In this document: positions 26,301 to 34,597 of the stretch, in pieces
How positions within the stretch are numbered: the first letter of the stretch is position 1
Layout of the letters: each line of letters starts with the position of its first letter
Source: Scytonema sp. UIC 10036
GTDB taxonomy: Bacteria; Cyanobacteriota; Cyanobacteriia; Cyanobacteriales; Nostocaceae
DNA: 55,746 nt
Assembly: GCF_009725235.1 (NCBI RefSeq)
Contig: NZ_WJFC01000080.1
Coordinates: forward strand, 1 to 55,746
Direction of reading: 5' to 3'
The notes under the pieces: model-generated
Databases searched by the model: none
Told to the model about the DNA's origin: nothing
What the model saw: the letters and a program-made list of their open reading frames with translations, nothing else
Made by a program: the position numbers and the translations under genes

Positions 26301-26556
26301 GGTTGGAATTTATGATAATTTTTTTGAATTAGGAGGACATTCTTTATTGGCAACTCAAGTTGTTTCTCGATTAAGAGAAGCTTTTGCTATTGATTTTCCT
26401 TTGCGCGAGCTGTTTGACAATCCAACGATTGCTGAGCTTGCCCAAAAAGTGAGCGATCGGCAATTGGAACAGGCAGAAAATGATGCCTTAGAAGAGATTT
26501 TAGGGGAAGTTGATGATTTATCAGAGGAGGAAGTCATGCAGCAATTACTTCTTTAA
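23311..26556 (+). CDS. aptB: Anabaenopeptin synthetase AptB: C-A-PCP
   Basis: 1081 aa, one module. It begins directly with a condensation domain (ELSPMQQGMLFHTLY; HHHILFDGWS about 140) of the type that follows epimerase modules, fitting acceptance of the D-Lys intermediate from AptA. A domain: TSGSTGTPKG about 616, pocket by eye D-G-L-F-L-G-A-V-F, close to Ile/Val types. PCP: GGHSLL about 1009. The acidic C-terminus DDLSEEEVMQQLLL looks like a docking helix. It adds residue 3, Val or Ile in known anabaenopeptins. In-frame repeat-derived inserts occur at about 23940-23985 (C-domain loop) and 26049-26085 (A-domain C-terminal part). Confidence 0.92.
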   Translation: MKNIEDLYELSPMQQGMLFHTLYAPKSELYFEQLVCTLSGELNVPAFQQAWQQVAARHPVLRSSFYWEEIEKPLQMVSKQVELPWVELDWRHLTPNEQQQHLEDFLKSDRQKGFELDVAPLMRFTVIHLKEQTYQFIWSHHHILFDGWSMQIVLKEVLALYEANHRGEHLHLLPARPYREYIDWLQQQDSDRAKNFWQQNLQGFEAPTSLGGNRGQGIGDREERRYDEHLFQLSQTLTDKLQDAARQHHLTLNNLVQGAWGLLLSRYSGESDVVFGATVSGRPPKLTGVDSIVGLLINTIPIRVQVTAKTELLLWLKNLQTQALEQEQYAYFSLAEIQRLSDVTPGISLFESLLVFENYPLDSTKKESKKTLEINHLRCFERTNYPLTVVINPGSQLSGRIIYDTSRFEEQTIARAIGHFQTLLEGMTASLQQEISQLSLLSRAEEEQIILLENQQKIDSIHYKCIHSLFEEQVEKTPKAVAVVYEKQNLTYRELNNRANQLAHYLQALGVKPEVRVGICVERSPLMVIGILAILKAGGVYVPLDPAYPSERLAFMLGDVQASILLTQTHLCDRLPIQNQTVVNLDSDWEIIAQYKEENLSTEVICENLAYIIYTSGSTGTPKGTEVPHRSFIGFMFGVDYIHLDAELVWLQHSSISWDGLTLELWPPLLYGGRCVLYPDKIPTPEGLSRIIQEQGVNTLFLTTALFNLTIDKMPEGLSGVKQLLFGGEVVSILHVRRALELLPKTQIIHAYGPSECTVFTSCYPLPKQLPQNVRSIPIGKPIGDRTVYLLDSDLRRVPLEVPGELYVGGTSVARGYLNQPTLTREKFIPNPFVEGETLYKTGDLARHLPDGNLEFIGRIDTQVKIRGFRIELEEIEAVLIQHPDVKQVLVVVREDEPANKYLVAYLLSENAPTVGAQGIAPLLRKFLKNKLPGYMIPSAFVFLEEFPLTPNGKINRRALPAPDISQRNLEVDFVAPRTPSEQELAKIWAEVLRLKQVGIYDNFFELGGHSLLATQVVSRLREAFAIDFPLRELFDNPTIAELAQKVSDRQLEQAENDALEEILGEVDDLSEEEVMQQLLL

Positions 26557-26609
26557 ATTTAGATTTTAAAAATTATGAAAAATTTTATTTCCACTCTTCT
26601 CTCTGCGCT

Positions 26610-26662
26610 CTCTGCGTCTCTGCGGTTAAAAAGTAATTTATTGAACCGCAGAGGACGCAGAG
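26610..26662. repeat. Long palindrome in the aptB-aptC gap
   Basis: Left arm CTCTGCGTCTCTGCGGTT (26610-26627) pairs with AACCGCAGAGGACGCAGAG (26644-26662) with one bulge; outer bases extend the pairing weakly. This is a known kind of dispersed cyanobacterial repeat, and one arm of it also occurs inside the aptC coding sequence at about 28250-28285. It could act as a processing or attenuation hairpin within the operon. Confidence 0.65.
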
Positions 26663-26716
26663 GACACAGAGGTAAGAGGTGAGAGAGTTAACGAGCAATT
26701 AGTATGAGGATTTATT

Positions 26717-29700
26717 ATGAGCGATATAAGAAAACGTCTTGAAACTCTGTCACCAGAAAAGCGGGAATTAGTCCTACAAAAACTGAAAAAGCAACAGCAA
26801 TCTCCCCAAAACGATCGCAGGCTAACTCCTCTGCTTACCGTATCGCGGGAACAACCTCTTCCTCTCTCTTTTGCCCAACAAAGATTGTGGTTTCTCGACC
26901 AATTAGAAGGCGAAAACTGTGTCTATAATATCCCGTTTTTCTGGCAAATTAGCGGCTTTCTGAATACAAGTGCTTTAGAACAAGCTATTAGGGAAATTGT
27001 TCAACGTCATGAGGTATTACGCACGACTTTCTCAGTTGTTGATGGAGTCCCAATACAGGTAATTCACGCTCATCCCCAACTGATGATACAAGTGCTGGAC
27101 TGGCGACAATTGACGGAAAAAGATCGGTTAAGCAAAGCGCAGCAGTTAGCTACAGCAGAATTGCAACAACCTTTTGATTTATCAAATCCGCCTTTGCTGC
27201 GGGTAAAGTTGTTGCAATTGGCTGACCTATCCCATCTGCTGTTGCTTGTCATCCATCATATTGTTTGTGATGGTTGGTCAATGAACATATTCCGCCGTGA
27301 ATTGTTCACCCTTTATACTGCGTTTTGCGCTAAGGAACCGTCTCCCTTACCTGAATTACCGCTACAGTATGCTGATTTTGCCCACTGGCAAAGACAATGG
27401 TTACAGGGTGAGGTACTTCAAACCCAACTCAATTACTGGCAAAAACAATTAGCCACCGCCCCGCCCCTGTTAGAATTACCTACAGATCGACCCCGCCCTT
27501 CAGTTCAAAGTTTCAGGGGGCGTAGTATCTTCTTACAACTCGATCGAGATTTAACACAGAAACTGAAGCGTTTGAGTCAGGAGTCCGGAACTACCCTGTT
27601 TATGACTTTACTGGCTGCATTTATGCTCTTACTGTCGCGCTATAGCGGACAAGAGGATATTGTCGTTGGTTCTGCGATCGCCAATCGCAACCGTCGGGAA
27701 ATAGAACCACTGATTGGCTTTTTTGTCAATACTCTAGCTTTGCGTACTCACTTGCAAGGGAATCCAACCTTCTCAGAATTACTTGACCGGGTGAAGCAAG
27801 TCACTCTGGATGCTTATGACCACCAAGACTTACCCTTTGAGAAATTAGTCGATGAACTGGGTAAGGAGCGATCGCTTTCTCACCATCCTCTGTTTCAAGT
27901 GGCTTTTAGCTTGCAAAATGAATCCGAGCAAAAACTGGAAATCAATGGATTAAATGTTACCCGTTTTCAGTGGGAAAATACAACAACTGTGTTGGATTTA
28001 TTGGTGACGTTTCGCGAAACGCTCCAGGGATTGAGAGGAGAATGGGAATATGCAACAGATTTGTTTGAAGCTAAAACCATTCAACGGATGGCGGGACATT
28101 TTGAAGTTCTGCTTGGGGGAATTGTTGAGAACCTAAACCAACCTATTAATACTCTGCCTTTGATGACAGTGGCGGAACTTCTGCAACTACAACGCTGGAA
28201 TCAAACTCAAACCGACTACTCTTTTCCCGCCCAAAGAATACTTATTAATAACCGCAGAGGCGCAGAGTACGCAGAGAAAGAGAGAGGTAATTTAAGAGCG
28301 GTTCGGGAGTATCTCGTCAATCAAACTTTGGTTGACCTATTTGAAGCTCAAGTTGAAAAAAACCCTAATCATCTCGCTTTGGTGTTTGAATCCCAAAGCC
28401 TCACTTACGAGCAACTGAATCAAAAAGCTAACCAACTGGCTCATTATTTAATTCAAAATTACCACATTCAGCCAGACACTTTAATTGGTATCTGCGTTGA
28501 ACGGTCTAGTGAGATGATTATTGGTGTACTCGGTATCCTTAAAGCAGGTGGGGCTTATGTACCGATTGACCCCAATTATCCCCAAGAACGGATTCAGTTC
28601 ATGTTAGAAGATGCTGGGACATCGGTGTTGTTAACCCAAAGTTTCCTCACTGACCAATTACTTGGCGCGAACACCTTACACCCACATAAAGTCATTTGTT
28701 TAGATGAGGCAACTTTTGCCTCTGAATCAACAGATAATCCTAGTCCCCAAAGTACGCCTGATAATTTAGCTTACGTCATCTACACCTCTGGTTCCACCGG
28801 ACAACCTAAAGGGGTAATGATTGAGCATCGCGCAATTGTCAATCTCAGCTTGGCTTGGGCTAACACTTTTCAAGTTCAACCCCAAAGCCGTTTGCTTCAG
28901 TTTGGGTCTTTTAGTTTCGATCTCTCTGTGGCGGAAATTGCGACTACCTTCGTCACTGGTGCGTGCTTGTATCTTGCCAACAAAGACACCTTGTTACCCA
29001 GTCAAATCTTGGTTGACTTCTTAACTGAGCACAAAATTACCCACAGCTTTTTGTCTCCTTCAGCCTTATCTGTCTTACCTAAAGCTACCTTGAGTGATTT
29101 GCAATGCTTAACCGTTGGTGGTGAGGCTTGCCCTGCAGAATTAGTGGCACAATGGTCAAGGGGACGGTGTTTCTTCAATTGCTACGGACCGACGGAAGCG
29201 ACGGTGAATGCGGCGGTAGCTCAATGTCAACCCAATGGCAAAAAACCACCCATCGGTAAACCGTTACCCAATATCCGCATTTACATTTTAGATGCACGCC
29301 ATCAACCATTACCCCCTGGAATACCAGGAGAATTGTGCATTGCTGGCGTTGGTTTAGCAAGAGGCTATCTCAACCGTCCTGAAATCACTGCCGAAAAATT
29401 CTTGGAAGTGGAATTATTTGGGAAAACTGAGCGAATTTACAAAACGGGTGACTTGGCAAGATGGTTGTACGATGGGAACTTAGAATACTTAGGACGCATT
29501 GACAACCAAGTAAAACTGCGGGGCTTCCGTATCGAATTGGGTGAAATTGAATCGCTATTATTGCATTATCCATCAGTTACAGAAGCTATCGTTATTTTAT
29601 ATCAAAATGATAATAATCCTATATTAGTGGCATATGTTACGGCGGCAGAAAAATCTGTCAATTTAAGGGCTCAACTTAAGGACTACCTCAAAACACGGCT

Positions 29701-32700
29701 GCCGAATTATATGGTTCCCAGCCAGATTATGGTATTGGATAAGTTGCCCCTGACCCCTAACGGCAAACTCGATCGGCGATCGCTACCAACACCAGATATA
29801 GCTACTTCTGTAGAGAAAGAAATGCCAGTCACTCCAACAGAAGAACTGCTGGCTATTTTATGGCAATCTCTCTTAAAAACTCCCTCTGTTGGTCGTCAAG
29901 ATAACTTTTTTGAACTGGGCGGACATTCTCTATTAGCTACCCAATTGGTGGCTCGTATTCGTGATAGTTTTGGGGTAGAATTGCCTGTCCGCAAGGTATT
30001 TGAGCAGAGCGTTTTGTCTGAGTTAGCAACAGAAATTGACGCCTTGGGCGCAAGGCATTGCGCCCCTACTTACGCCCTGAACGCAACGCTTTGCGCCCCT
30101 ACCCCCATCGCACCGCAACCGGAAAATGAACCCAAAGTTCTGTCCTTCGCCCAATCGAGACTCTGGTTTTTAGACCAACTTGAGGGGAAGGGAACCTCGG
30201 CTACCTACAATATGCCAATCGCTCTGCAACTTGAGGGCAATTTGAATATAGAAGCGTTGCGTGCAAGTTTTGCCTATGTCCTCAAACGCCATGCAAGTTT
30301 ACGCACATATTTTCCAGTCTTAGAAGGAAAAGCTCAAGTACTCGTCCATAATCCAGAGGATATAGAAGTGCTGGAGATTGTAGATTTACAAGAACTCGAT
30401 CTCCAGACTCGAGCAGAAACGGTACAACGGTTAGCCGATAGCCATGCCCAAGAACCCTTTGATTTAAATACTGGCCCCCTGTTCAAAGCAAAACTGCTAC
30501 AACTACAACAGCAGAAATATGTACTGCTTGTTAATATGCACCACATTATCAGCGATGGCTGGTCAATGGGTGTATTTAAGCGGGAATGGCAACAAGCTTA
30601 CTGTGCTTTCGCTCAAGGTCAAGCCCCGAATTGGGAGGAGTTACCGATTCAGTATAGCGATTATGCAGCTTGGCAGCGCAGTTGGTTACAAGGGCATATT
30701 TTGAAAAGTCAGGAAAATTACTGGTTTCAACAACTTAGCGGTGCTCCCCGATTGCTGAATTTGCCTACCGATCGTCCCCGCCCCACTTCCCAAAGTTATC
30801 AGGGTGGGCGCGAGGAATATCCTTTGAGTAATGAACTGACTCAGAAACTTAAGATAGTGAGTCGAAAACATGGGGTTAGTTTGTTTATGACCCTGTTAAC
30901 GGCTTTTAGTATTTTATTATCTCGTTACAGCCGCCAAGAAGACTTATGTGTCGGTACTGCGATCGCTAACCGCACTCATAGCTACACAGAAGGGTTAATT
31001 GGCTTTTTTGTCAATACCTTAGTATTGCGGAGTAAAGTCAATCCAGAGCAAGGATTTAGCGAGTTACTTCAACAAACTCGCCAAACTTGCTTAGATGCTT
31101 ATGCTCATCAAGATATTCCCTTTGAGTATTTGGTAGAACAGTTACAACCAGAACGCAGCCTGAGTCATAACCCCTTATTCCAAGTCATGATGGTGTTGCA
31201 AAACACGGAAAGTGCGGGGACGAATGTTAGTTTACCTCTGCTTGATATTCAATACTTGGAGCAAAGTTATCCATTTGCCAAGTTTGATTTAACACTGGAT
31301 CTTTGCGAAAGGGACAACCAACTGCACTGTATGTGGGAATATGCCACCGATCTATTTGAGGCTGAAACGATTAGGCGCATGGCAGAACACTTTGAAGTTT
31401 TGCTCGAAGCGATTGCCCAAAATCCCCAACAGTCCATCGGTACGCTACCCTTAATAACAGCATCAGAAATCCAACAACTGCAAGTTTGGAATCAAACCGA
31501 TATCGATTATCCTCAAGACCAGACTCTGGTGACTTTGTTTGAACAACAGGTGGCAAAAACTCCCGATAAAATTGCAGTAGTTTTTGAAGATCGCAGCCTC
31601 AGCTATCAAGAACTCAATCAAAAAGCCAATCAGCTTGCTCATTACCTGTTGCAACTTAAAAGAGAAAAACAGTTACCGAATAATCCACCGATCGCGATCT
31701 GCGTAGAGCGATCGCTGTTAATGGTCATTGGTATATTCGCTATCCTCAAAGCAGGTGGGGCTTACGTACCGATCGATCCCAATTATCCCCAAGAACGCAT
31801 TCATTTAATGCTTGAAGATAGTCATGCTTGTGTATTACTAACAACAAACTCTATTAAAAAGCAACTTCCCCTAGAAAAACTGCAAAATCCCTGTCAAGCC
31901 GTGTGTCTGGAGCAAGAAACATGGTGCGATGCTTCCAGAGAGAGCCGTCCAAGGGGCGATCGCTCAACAGAGAATCCCAACTTACAAAGTAGCCCTCACG
32001 ATCTGGCTTATGTCATGTATACTTCTGGTTCCACAGGGCGACCTAAAGGTGTTGCCATTTCCCACTATAGTCCGGTGGTTCTGCTCGGGTGGGCGCATTC
32101 CGTCTTTAGCACAGAACAGCTTGCAGGAGTTTTAGCATCAACCTCAATTTGTTTCGACCTCTCTATTTTTGAAATTTTTGTCCCACTGACTCAAGGTGGT
32201 AGTGTTATTGTAGTTGAAAATGCACTCTATATTGAGCAAGCACGTAAGAGTATTGTACCGATTACGCTGATTAATACTGTACCAAGTGCTGCTGTTGAAT
32301 TGCTAAATATAAATGTGATTCCAGCAAGTGTCCGAGTTATCAATTTAGCTGGCGAACCATTAAAAAATAGTTTGGTACAAGCTTTATATCAAAGCACATC
32401 TGTGACAGCAGTTTATAATCTCTACGGTCCTTCTGAAGACACGACTTATTCTACTTTTACAAAAGTTGCTAAAAATGCTCAGCATGAACCAACTATCGGT
32501 AAGCCGATCGCCAATACCCGCATTTATATTTTAGATAGCTACAACCAACCCCTTGCTCCTGGCATTCCTGGAGAACTCTGTATTGCAGGTACAGGTTTAG
32601 CACGGGATTATTTGAACCGTCCCGATCTGAGCGCTGAAAAATTCATTAACCTTAACTTGTTCGACCAAACTGAGCGGGTTTATAAAACTGGCGATCTAGC

Positions 32701-34597
32701 CCGTTGGTTACCTGACGGCAATTTGCAATACTTAGGTCGCATTGATAATCAGATCAAACTCCGTGGTTTTCGCATTGAGTTGGGTGAGATTGAAGCATCA
32801 TTAGTCAAACATCCAAAAATTCAGGAAGCTGTTGTCATTGTACGAGAAGATAGCGATCGAGATCGTTGTCTGGTAGCATATATTGTCCCAACACCAACAG
32901 AGGATGAAGATTTCCAAAGTCAACAGGTAGCCTGTTGGCAAAAAGTATTCAATGATACTTACTTTAAAAACCTGAATTCATTAGACGATCCAACTCTCAA
33001 TCTAGCGGGCTGGAATGACAGATATACGGGAAAACCGTATTCCAAAGCGGCGATGCAAGAATGGAGAGATACGATAGTTGACCAAATTCTAGAACTTGAA
33101 CCAAAACGAGTTTGGGAAATTGGTTGCGGTACGGGGATGTTATTGTTTAAAATTGCACCTTATTGTCAGCATTATCTAGGGACAGATTTTTCACCAAGCG
33201 CATTGCAGTATATTGAACAACATCTCAAAGGAGAATCTTTTCATGACAGAGTGACCTTAAAAGCCAGTGCAGCCCACCAGTTTGACGGGATTGAAACAGG
33301 TGCTTATGACTTAGCGATCGTGAATTCTGTCATTCAGTATTTTCCCTCCTTGGATTACTTTTTGGAAGTTTTGGAGGGGGCTGTTAATGCTGTCGCGAAG
33401 CACGGAGCAATCTTTATTGGGGATGTGCGAAATCTCAATCTGCTGGAAGCATTTCACACGACAGTTGAGTTTTATCGTGCCCCCGATGACTTATCGATTC
33501 AGGACTTGCGTCAACACGTTCAAAAAAGCATAAATACTGAAAGCCAATTACTCATTGATCCCGATTTCTTTATTGCCCTCAAACAAAAATTTCCTCGGAT
33601 TAGTCAGGTGGAGATTCAATTGCAACGAGGTTACGCTCAAACGGAGATGAGCCGTTTTCGTTATAACGTTATTTTACATTTGGATCGGGCAGATATTCCC
33701 TTGGCTAAACCCGAATGGTTAGATTGGCAAAGCCATCAACAGTTAAATCTGGAAACAATCGAGAGAATTTTAACGACTCAGCAACCGGATTTGCTAGGCA
33801 TCAAGGATATTCCCAATGCTCGTCTGACTTCGGAAATGGTGCTGTTAAAACAAATTGCTCAATTAGATGGTACTGTTTTAGATTTGAAAGTAGCTGTTGC
33901 ACAAGCCCAATTAGGGATAGAACCTGAAGCATTCCGAACTTTAGTGCAAAATTTACCTTATACGCCTTTTATACAATATAGCTCCACAGGGTTTTCCTAT
34001 TACGATGTTGTTTTTCAAAGGAATATTCCCGGACAGGTGGCAGTACCACGATTTGCAACAAAGGAAAATTTCCGGTTGAAACCTTGGCAACATTACGCAA
34101 ATCAACCGTTACAACATCACACAAATCAAGTCGATTCAGTATTATTAGCCGAATGGCGAGATTTTCTGAAAAAAAATCTCCCCGAATACATGATTCCCAG
34201 TCATTTTATAGTATTAGAACGACTGCCACTCACACCAAATGGAAAAGTAGACCGCAAAGCTTTGCCTGCAATAGATACAGCAGTTTCATCAACAGACATT
34301 GAATTGCCCGTAACACCGACAGAAAAATTGCTAGCTCAATTATGGGCAAAGTTGCTGAAACATGAAGCGATTAGCCGCCAAGATAACTTCTTCAACTTGG
34401 GGGGACATTCCCTATTAGCCACTCAATTATGCGCCCGTATCCGCAACATATTCAAAATAGAATTGCCACTGCGTAAAATATTTGAGTACCCCACCCTCAG
34501 CGAATTGGCAAATTATCTCGATACTTGCATTTGGGTTAATTCCGCCGCCGTAGATATGCAACCTTTAAACTCAGACGAAGAGGAAATTGAACTATGA
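26717..34597 (+). CDS. aptC: Anabaenopeptin synthetase AptC: C-A-PCP-C-A-NMT-PCP
   Basis: 2626 aa, two modules. A short N-terminal helix (RKRLETLSPEKRELVLQKL) precedes C1 (HHIVCDGWS about 180), A1 (TSGSTGQPKG about 691; pocket D-L-A-F-T-G-C-V-N), PCP1 (GGHSLL about 1068), C2 (HHIISDGWS about 1275), A2 (TSGSTGRPKG about 1769; pocket D-L-F-N-N-A-L-T-Y, which I know as an Ala code), an inserted N-methyltransferase (VWEIGCGTGMLL about 2132) and PCP2 (GGHSLL about 2562). It adds residue 4 (Hph/Hty by position, consistent with local hph genes) and N-methyl-Ala at residue 5. The acidic tail NSDEEEIEL is a probable docking motif for AptD. In-frame repeat inserts occur near 28230-28310, 30040-30105 and 31925-31965. 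It overlaps aptD by 4 nt. Confidence 0.93.
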   Translation: MSDIRKRLETLSPEKRELVLQKLKKQQQSPQNDRRLTPLLTVSREQPLPLSFAQQRLWFLDQLEGENCVYNIPFFWQISGFLNTSALEQAIREIVQRHEVLRTTFSVVDGVPIQVIHAHPQLMIQVLDWRQLTEKDRLSKAQQLATAELQQPFDLSNPPLLRVKLLQLADLSHLLLLVIHHIVCDGWSMNIFRRELFTLYTAFCAKEPSPLPELPLQYADFAHWQRQWLQGEVLQTQLNYWQKQLATAPPLLELPTDRPRPSVQSFRGRSIFLQLDRDLTQKLKRLSQESGTTLFMTLLAAFMLLLSRYSGQEDIVVGSAIANRNRREIEPLIGFFVNTLALRTHLQGNPTFSELLDRVKQVTLDAYDHQDLPFEKLVDELGKERSLSHHPLFQVAFSLQNESEQKLEINGLNVTRFQWENTTTVLDLLVTFRETLQGLRGEWEYATDLFEAKTIQRMAGHFEVLLGGIVENLNQPINTLPLMTVAELLQLQRWNQTQTDYSFPAQRILINNRRGAEYAEKERGNLRAVREYLVNQTLVDLFEAQVEKNPNHLALVFESQSLTYEQLNQKANQLAHYLIQNYHIQPDTLIGICVERSSEMIIGVLGILKAGGAYVPIDPNYPQERIQFMLEDAGTSVLLTQSFLTDQLLGANTLHPHKVICLDEATFASESTDNPSPQSTPDNLAYVIYTSGSTGQPKGVMIEHRAIVNLSLAWANTFQVQPQSRLLQFGSFSFDLSVAEIATTFVTGACLYLANKDTLLPSQILVDFLTEHKITHSFLSPSALSVLPKATLSDLQCLTVGGEACPAELVAQWSRGRCFFNCYGPTEATVNAAVAQCQPNGKKPPIGKPLPNIRIYILDARHQPLPPGIPGELCIAGVGLARGYLNRPEITAEKFLEVELFGKTERIYKTGDLARWLYDGNLEYLGRIDNQVKLRGFRIELGEIESLLLHYPSVTEAIVILYQNDNNPILVAYVTAAEKSVNLRAQLKDYLKTRLPNYMVPSQIMVLDKLPLTPNGKLDRRSLPTPDIATSVEKEMPVTPTEELLAILWQSLLKTPSVGRQDNFFELGGHSLLATQLVARIRDSFGVELPVRKVFEQSVLSELATEIDALGARHCAPTYALNATLCAPTPIAPQPENEPKVLSFAQSRLWFLDQLEGKGTSATYNMPIALQLEGNLNIEALRASFAYVLKRHASLRTYFPVLEGKAQVLVHNPEDIEVLEIVDLQELDLQTRAETVQRLADSHAQEPFDLNTGPLFKAKLLQLQQQKYVLLVNMHHIISDGWSMGVFKREWQQAYCAFAQGQAPNWEELPIQYSDYAAWQRSWLQGHILKSQENYWFQQLSGAPRLLNLPTDRPRPTSQSYQGGREEYPLSNELTQKLKIVSRKHGVSLFMTLLTAFSILLSRYSRQEDLCVGTAIANRTHSYTEGLIGFFVNTLVLRSKVNPEQGFSELLQQTRQTCLDAYAHQDIPFEYLVEQLQPERSLSHNPLFQVMMVLQNTESAGTNVSLPLLDIQYLEQSYPFAKFDLTLDLCERDNQLHCMWEYATDLFEAETIRRMAEHFEVLLEAIAQNPQQSIGTLPLITASEIQQLQVWNQTDIDYPQDQTLVTLFEQQVAKTPDKIAVVFEDRSLSYQELNQKANQLAHYLLQLKREKQLPNNPPIAICVERSLLMVIGIFAILKAGGAYVPIDPNYPQERIHLMLEDSHACVLLTTNSIKKQLPLEKLQNPCQAVCLEQETWCDASRESRPRGDRSTENPNLQSSPHDLAYVMYTSGSTGRPKGVAISHYSPVVLLGWAHSVFSTEQLAGVLASTSICFDLSIFEIFVPLTQGGSVIVVENALYIEQARKSIVPITLINTVPSAAVELLNINVIPASVRVINLAGEPLKNSLVQALYQSTSVTAVYNLYGPSEDTTYSTFTKVAKNAQHEPTIGKPIANTRIYILDSYNQPLAPGIPGELCIAGTGLARDYLNRPDLSAEKFINLNLFDQTERVYKTGDLARWLPDGNLQYLGRIDNQIKLRGFRIELGEIEASLVKHPKIQEAVVIVREDSDRDRCLVAYIVPTPTEDEDFQSQQVACWQKVFNDTYFKNLNSLDDPTLNLAGWNDRYTGKPYSKAAMQEWRDTIVDQILELEPKRVWEIGCGTGMLLFKIAPYCQHYLGTDFSPSALQYIEQHLKGESFHDRVTLKASAAHQFDGIETGAYDLAIVNSVIQYFPSLDYFLEVLEGAVNAVAKHGAIFIGDVRNLNLLEAFHTTVEFYRAPDDLSIQDLRQHVQKSINTESQLLIDPDFFIALKQKFPRISQVEIQLQRGYAQTEMSRFRYNVILHLDRADIPLAKPEWLDWQSHQQLNLETIERILTTQQPDLLGIKDIPNARLTSEMVLLKQIAQLDGTVLDLKVAVAQAQLGIEPEAFRTLVQNLPYTPFIQYSSTGFSYYDVVFQRNIPGQVAVPRFATKENFRLKPWQHYANQPLQHHTNQVDSVLLAEWRDFLKKNLPEYMIPSHFIVLERLPLTPNGKVDRKALPAIDTAVSSTDIELPVTPTEKLLAQLWAKLLKHEAISRQDNFFNLGGHSLLATQLCARIRNIFKIELPLRKIFEYPTLSELANYLDTCIWVNSAAVDMQPLNSDEEEIEL

